Source: CAVPLM01 sp963713545 (GTDB lineage Bacteria > Actinomycetota > Thermoleophilia > RBG-16-64-13). From it: DNA of 64,000 nucleotides. The notes under the pieces were generated by a model that searched no databases, was not told the origin of the DNA, and worked only from the letters and a program-made list of their open reading frames with translations. Position 1 is the stretch's first letter; every line of letters begins with the position of its first letter. The position numbers were made by a program, and so were the translations under genes. Shown here one piece after another: positions 59,976-64,000 of the stretch. The DNA lies in NCBI GenBank assembly GCA_963713545.1, contig CAVQME010000001.1, forward strand, positions 1 through 64,000. Direction: 5' to 3'.

Positions 59976-61960
59976 GCGCCGGTGGGACCGTGCGCGCCGG
60001 CGGCGCCTCGAACGGCGCCGGCCGCAAGGCCGCCCGCGCAGCGGCTGCGGCGGTGCAGGCCCGGGCCGATAGGATCGACGCGGCGCTGAAGGCCGCCGCC
60101 GATCCGAACGCCTACCTGGCCGAGGACGGCAACACGGAGATAAGGGTCTGCGCCGGTACCGCCTGCCATGCTTCCGGCCGGGTGGCCCTGCGCAAGGCAC
60201 TCGAGAAGGCGTTGGCCGAGCGCGGCCTCGGCGACAAGGTGACCATCGTCGAGACCGGCTGCCATGGGTTCTGCGAGCAGGGCCCCATCATCGTGCTTCG
60301 GCCACAGGGCATCTTCTACCCCCGTCTGGAGCCGAAAGACGTGGAGGAGCTCATCGAGACGAGCGTGGTGGGAGACGGAGTGGTGGAACGGCTTCTCTAC
60401 CAGCACCCGCGGTCGGGCGAACCCCTCGCGCTCGAGAAGGACATCCCGTTCTACTCTTTGCAGAGGCGTATCGTGCTGAGCCTCAACGGCAAGATCGACC
60501 CTTTCTCCCTGGACGACTACCTTGCCCATGGCGGCTACTCGGCGCTCGCCAAGGTGCTCAAACCCGCCGACCCGGTGGCGATCATCGACGAGATCGAGAG
60601 GAGCGGCCTGCGCGGCCGCGGGGGGGCCGGATTCCCGACGGCTCGCAAATGGCGGAGCTGCCGCGCCAACCCCGGCGAGAAGCACTACATCATCTGCAAC
60701 GCCGATGAGGGAGACCCCGGCGCCTTCATGGACCGCTCGGTGCTCGAAGGCAACCCTCACAGCGTGATAGAGGGAATGCTCATAGCCGCCTACGCGATCG
60801 GGTGCGACAACGGCCCGGTGGAAGGCTACGTGTACGTCCGTCACGAGTACCCCTTCGCTGTGGAGCGGCTTCGTTGGGCGCTGGAGCAGGCCCGTAACAG
60901 GAACCTACTCGGTGAGGACATCCTGGGTTCAGGCTTCTCCTTCGACATACGGATAAACCAGGGGGCGGGCGCTTTCGTCTGCGGCGAGTCCACGGCCCTC
61001 ACCGCTTCCATCGAGGGGTTGCGGGGGATGCCGAGAGGTAAGCATATCCGCACCGTGTCCCACGGCCTCTGGAGCCAGCCTACCAACCTCAACAACGTCG
61101 AGACCTACGCCAACGTGCCCTGGATCATGATTCACGGCGCCGACGCGTTCGCTTCGCTGGGCACCGACACCAGCAAAGGAACCAAGATCTTCTCGCTCAC
61201 GGGCAAGGTCGTCAACGGCGGTCTCATAGAGGTGCCGATGGGCGCCACCTTGCGCGAGGTGATCTTCGATATCGGGGGCGGGATGCTGCCCGGCCGTCAC
61301 TTCAAGGCCGTGCAACTGGGTGGACCGTCGGGGGGCTGTTTGCCCGCGTCTCTTCTCGACGAGCCCATCGATTTCGAGAGTCTGCTCGCGGCCGGCTCCA
61401 TGATGGGTTCCGGCGGCATGGTGGTGGTCGACGACAGCACGTGCATGGTCGACTTCGCCAAGTTCTTCCTGAAGTTCACGGCCGAGGAGAGCTGCGGGAA
61501 ATGCGTGCCCTGCCGCGTCGGCGCCACCCGCATGCTCGAGATCCTGGAGCGCATCTCGGCCGGCCGCGCGACAGCGGCCGACGTGGATGCGCTCGAAATG
61601 TTGGCCGAGGACGTCGTGGAAGGCTCGCTCTGCGCCCTGGGCGGGAGCGCACCCAACCCGGTGCTGTCCACGCTCCGTTACTTCAGGGACGAGGTGATGG
61701 CCCACGCCGAGGAGCACCGTTGCCCGGCTAGGGTCTGCCGTCCTCTCATCCGCTACAAGATCGACAAAGACGCCTGCACCGGCTGCCGCGCCTGCCTCAC
61801 CGCCTGCCCTACCGGCGCGGTGACCGGGGAGCGGAAAGAGGTCCACGTCATCGACCAAAAGCTCTGCATCAAGTGCGATGCCTGCCGGCAGGCGTGCCGG
61901 TTCGACGCGGTCCGCGTGGAGGCGGGCGCGCGTTCGCTGGCCGAAGGGAGGGTAAGGTGA
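59972..61960 (+). CDS. NuoF-like NAD(P)H-binding flavoprotein (HydB/HndC type)
   Basis: 662 aa. N-terminal thioredoxin-like [2Fe-2S] domain (IRVCAGTACHASG, VETGCHGFC) with an Ala-rich leader. The NuoF core follows: GLRGRGGAGFPTARKW (FMN/NADH), ICNADEGDPGAFMDRSVLE, AGAFVCGESTAL. Then comes the [4Fe-4S] site SCGKCVPCRVG, and a C-terminal pair of clusters CTGCRACLTACP and CIKCDACRQACR. This architecture occurs in electron-bifurcating hydrogenases, formate dehydrogenases and NADH:Fd enzymes. It is flanked by matching subunits. Confidence 0.93.
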   Translation: MSAGGTVRAGGASNGAGRKAARAAAAAVQARADRIDAALKAAADPNAYLAEDGNTEIRVCAGTACHASGRVALRKALEKALAERGLGDKVTIVETGCHGFCEQGPIIVLRPQGIFYPRLEPKDVEELIETSVVGDGVVERLLYQHPRSGEPLALEKDIPFYSLQRRIVLSLNGKIDPFSLDDYLAHGGYSALAKVLKPADPVAIIDEIERSGLRGRGGAGFPTARKWRSCRANPGEKHYIICNADEGDPGAFMDRSVLEGNPHSVIEGMLIAAYAIGCDNGPVEGYVYVRHEYPFAVERLRWALEQARNRNLLGEDILGSGFSFDIRINQGAGAFVCGESTALTASIEGLRGMPRGKHIRTVSHGLWSQPTNLNNVETYANVPWIMIHGADAFASLGTDTSKGTKIFSLTGKVVNGGLIEVPMGATLREVIFDIGGGMLPGRHFKAVQLGGPSGGCLPASLLDEPIDFESLLAAGSMMGSGGMVVVDDSTCMVDFAKFFLKFTAEESCGKCVPCRVGATRMLEILERISAGRATAADVDALEMLAEDVVEGSLCALGGSAPNPVLSTLRYFRDEVMAHAEEHRCPARVCRPLIRYKIDKDACTGCRACLTACPTGAVTGERKEVHVIDQKLCIKCDACRQACRFDAVRVEAGARSLAEGRVR

Positions 61961-64000
61961 GCACACGAACCAAGACCGCCCTGAAGCTCACGATCGACGG
62001 TAGGGTGGTGAAAGCGCAGCAGGGCGAGACCGTTCTGGACGTCGCCCGCCGGGAAGGCATCGACATACCGGCGCTGTGCCACATACCCGGCACCCCGGCC
62101 TGGGGCGCTTGTCGGCTGTGCCTGGTTGAAGTGGAGGGACTCGACAAGCTCCAGGCCGCCTGCACCACCTGGGTGGAAGAAGACATGGTGGTGAAGACCG
62201 ACACCCCGCGGGTGCGGGCGAGGCGGACGAGCTACCTCAAGATGTACCTCTCAGATCACAATGCCTATTGCGAGGCGCCCTGCACGCACGCCTGTCCCAC
62301 CCACATCGACATTCCGGCGTATCTGGCTGCCCTGGCCGCCGGCGACGCCCCGGGAGCGGCCGCTCTGGTGCGCGAAGAACTTCCGTTCCCCGGCATCCTG
62401 GGACGGGTCTGCCCGCGCTATTGCGAGCCGGTCTGCAGACGAGGCCAGATCGACGAACCGATCGCCATCTGCGCCCTTCATCGAGCCGCCGCCGACCATT
62501 CGCCGGGCGCGCGCCTCGCGTCGGGTGCGACCAGCGGCAAGCGGGTGGCCGTCATAGGCGCCGGTCCAGCCGGTCTCGCCGCCGCTTGGTTCCTCGTCGA
62601 TCGCGGACATCGGGTCACCCTGTACGACATGAACGAGAAGCCCGGAGGAGCCCTCCGGTACACTATCCCCGAATTCCGCTTGCCGGAGAAGGTGCTCGAC
62701 AAGGAGCTACAGCCCTTGTGGGATGCGGGCGTGCGCTTTGTGGGCGGGTCGAAGCTCGGCTATGAGGTCGATCCCGATGGATTGTTCGATGCCGGGTTCG
62801 ACGCGGTCGTCATAAGCGTGGGCGGCATGGAGAGGCCCGCGCCCACCCTCCCCGGCGGCGAAGCCGCCCTCGATGGCCTCGAGCTGCTAAGAAGAGTCCG
62901 CGAAGGCCACCCCGTGCGCTTCACCGGCCAGACGGTGGTCGTAGGTGACGGGCCCACGGCTTTCGACGCCGCCCGCACCTCGTTGCGGCTAGGCGCCGCG
63001 GAGGTGGTGGTCATCGCCAAGCACGAAGAGAACGCCATCCCCGCCGGGAGACAGGATCTGGCCGCCGCTCTGGAAGAGGGCGTCAGGATCGAGTTCGGCG
63101 CGTCGGCCAAGCGCGTGAAGACAGCCGCCGGGAAGGTGAAGGGCGTCTCTTGCGCCCGTCTCGCTTGGGACGGGGATACGGCCCGGGAGATCGAAGATTC
63201 CGACTTCGAGGTGGCGGGAGCCACAGTGGTGCTGGCGGATGACGAAGCACCGCCGGCCTCCGCCAAGGGGCGTCTGCAGGCCCATCCCTTCACCGGACGG
63301 ACGTCTCGCGAGGGTGTCTTCGCAGCCGGCGACGCGGTCGCCGGGGCGGAGTCGGTGATCCACGCCGTGGCCGGCGGCAAACGCGCCGCCTTGGCCGTCG
63401 ACGCCTGGTTACGCGGACACGACTTGGCGGCCCTGGAGGAACGACTGGAGGCGTTCAGCCGCTCGCCCTATCTGGACCAGCTCGAGGAGGCCTCCGAGAT
63501 CGGCGACGTCGGCCGGCGCTTGACCGAAAGAAGCCCGGTCTGGCTCAAGATGGGCGCCACCGCGGAACCCGCGGCCCGCGCCTCCATGCCCAGGGCCGGC
63601 AAGGCCAAGCGCTTGTCCGGTGTGGAGGTGGAAGTCGAGAAGGGCTTCAGCCTTGCCACCGCTCGGGCCGAGGCCAAGCGCTGCCTGCAGTGCGTGTGTC
63701 CCACCCTTGGCGAATGCGATCTGCAACGGTTGGGAGTGCAGTACGAGATCACTGCCAACGAACTGGTCACCGAGGGCGGCAGGGTGCGGGTGGTCCAGCC
63801 CCAGCACGAGCATCCCTTCATCCGGCGCGACATGGACCGTTGCGTCGCTTGCGGGCGTTGCGTGCGGGTGTGCCGCGACGTGGCCGGTCCCGCCTGCTAC
63901 GACTTCACCGGCCGAGGCTTCGCCATCAACGTCGACACCCCCTATGCCGAAGCCCTGCAGCTGGCCGACTGCATCTCCTGCGGTCGTTGCGTGTCCACCT
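61957..64000 (+). CDS. NuoG-type [2Fe-2S] / GltD-like FAD / ferredoxin fusion (partial)
   Basis: Open from GTG 61957 (GTGA overlap) to the window end, 681 codons. Order: [2Fe-2S] plant-type domain (IPALCHIPGTPAWGACRLCLVEV); GltD-type N-terminal FeS region (APCTHACPTHIDIPAYL, CPRYCEPVCRRGQID). Next is an FAD domain (VAVIGAGPAGLAAAWFLVD), FAAGDAVAGAESVIHAVAGGKRA, then a CxxCxCP-type cluster CLQCVCPTLGEC. It ends in a NuoG/FdhA-like pair starting HPFIRRDMDRCVACGRCVRVC and DCISCGRCVST. A catalytic part (hydrogenase or formate dehydrogenase) may follow outside the window. This would bring NADPH/FAD chemistry into the complex. Confidence 0.85.
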   Translation, partial: MSTRTKTALKLTIDGRVVKAQQGETVLDVARREGIDIPALCHIPGTPAWGACRLCLVEVEGLDKLQAACTTWVEEDMVVKTDTPRVRARRTSYLKMYLSDHNAYCEAPCTHACPTHIDIPAYLAALAAGDAPGAAALVREELPFPGILGRVCPRYCEPVCRRGQIDEPIAICALHRAAADHSPGARLASGATSGKRVAVIGAGPAGLAAAWFLVDRGHRVTLYDMNEKPGGALRYTIPEFRLPEKVLDKELQPLWDAGVRFVGGSKLGYEVDPDGLFDAGFDAVVISVGGMERPAPTLPGGEAALDGLELLRRVREGHPVRFTGQTVVVGDGPTAFDAARTSLRLGAAEVVVIAKHEENAIPAGRQDLAAALEEGVRIEFGASAKRVKTAAGKVKGVSCARLAWDGDTAREIEDSDFEVAGATVVLADDEAPPASAKGRLQAHPFTGRTSREGVFAAGDAVAGAESVIHAVAGGKRAALAVDAWLRGHDLAALEERLEAFSRSPYLDQLEEASEIGDVGRRLTERSPVWLKMGATAEPAARASMPRAGKAKRLSGVEVEVEKGFSLATARAEAKRCLQCVCPTLGECDLQRLGVQYEITANELVTEGGRVRVVQPQHEHPFIRRDMDRCVACGRCVRVCRDVAGPACYDFTGRGFAINVDTPYAEALQLADCISCGRCVST

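Overview
The window is high-GC chromosomal DNA whose gene content fits an anaerobic or facultatively anaerobic Actinomycetota lineage. Supporting signs are the rpsF-ssb-rpsR-rplI-dnaB order, a UPF0182 membrane protein, a PASTA-type Ser/Thr kinase, YkoE/YkoF thiamine uptake, an Ala/Pro-rich proteome, pyruvate:ferredoxin oxidoreductase, a multihaem cytochrome c and apparent selenoproteins. This placement is inferred from gene content; no phylogeny was run. Adjacent genes are tightly coupled through GTGA, ATGA, TGATG and even CTGA stop/start overlaps.

Layout. 1-2.9 kb: tRNA-Lys, a Cys-containing exported membrane protein and an amidohydrolase-2 enzyme. 2.9-6.9 kb: purH, purN and purM (minus strand). 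7-11.2 kb: a cobalamin riboswitch controlling btuF-btuC-btuD (plus). 11.1-15.8 kb: cytochrome c maturation genes ccmE-F-A-B-C-D (minus), divergent from a 14-haem NapC/NrfH-type cytochrome (15.9-17.1 kb). 17.2-27.1 kb: the rest of de novo purine synthesis, transcribed purA-D-E-B-S-Q-(Zn ribbon)-L-F. The pur genes are therefore split between purF and purM by the B12/haem block. 27.4-33.1 kb: a COG2509 flavoprotein, then dnaB, rplI, DUF2232, rpsR, ssb and rpsF, with a 161-bp inverted-repeat structure between rplI and dnaB.

33.4-36.8 kb is the most unusual region. It reads as a thiol/selenol redox island: trxA, a Trx-like protein, an FmdB-type Zn ribbon, lgt, a TlpA-like lipoprotein and ccdA, all on one strand behind a CsoR/CstR-like palindromic operator. 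Two of the genes have an in-frame UGA at the redox-active position, each followed at a suitable distance by a perfect stem-loop. I read both as selenocysteine codons (UxxC in the lipoprotein, GGGU in the small Trx-like protein). Conventional ORF calling breaks both genes.

37-46 kb: an MBL-fold hydrolase, a UPF0182 protein split into two ORFs, hsp20-lon, a frame-disrupted archease and rtcB. 46-50 kb: the AMMECR1/MEMO/radical-SAM triad (minus), a PHP phosphoesterase and small ORFs. 50.1-51.9 kb: a PASTA kinase with an extra C-terminal domain. 51.9-56.5 kb: a TPP riboswitch followed by thiN, ykoF, ykoE and a single-chain EcfA-EcfA'-EcfT fusion (minus). 57-64 kb: porG-porD-porA with no porB, running directly into NuoE/NuoF/NuoG-like electron-bifurcation-type subunits. 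The last of these is a [2Fe-2S]-GltD-ferredoxin fusion cut by the window edge.

How the genes may work together. Ccm plus the multihaem cytochrome, CcdA plus the selenocysteine lipoprotein, and Por plus the NuoEFG-like complex together suggest an organism oxidising pyruvate and feeding electrons through flavin/FeS and c-haem carriers. B12 and thiamine uptake are each under their own riboswitch. Three genes (rpsF, the ECF fusion, the UPF0182 N-part) appear to use non-AUG/GUG/UUG starts. Several otherwise standard enzymes (PurN, PurL, BtuD, the ECF fusion) carry long Ala/Pro/Gly-rich insertions.
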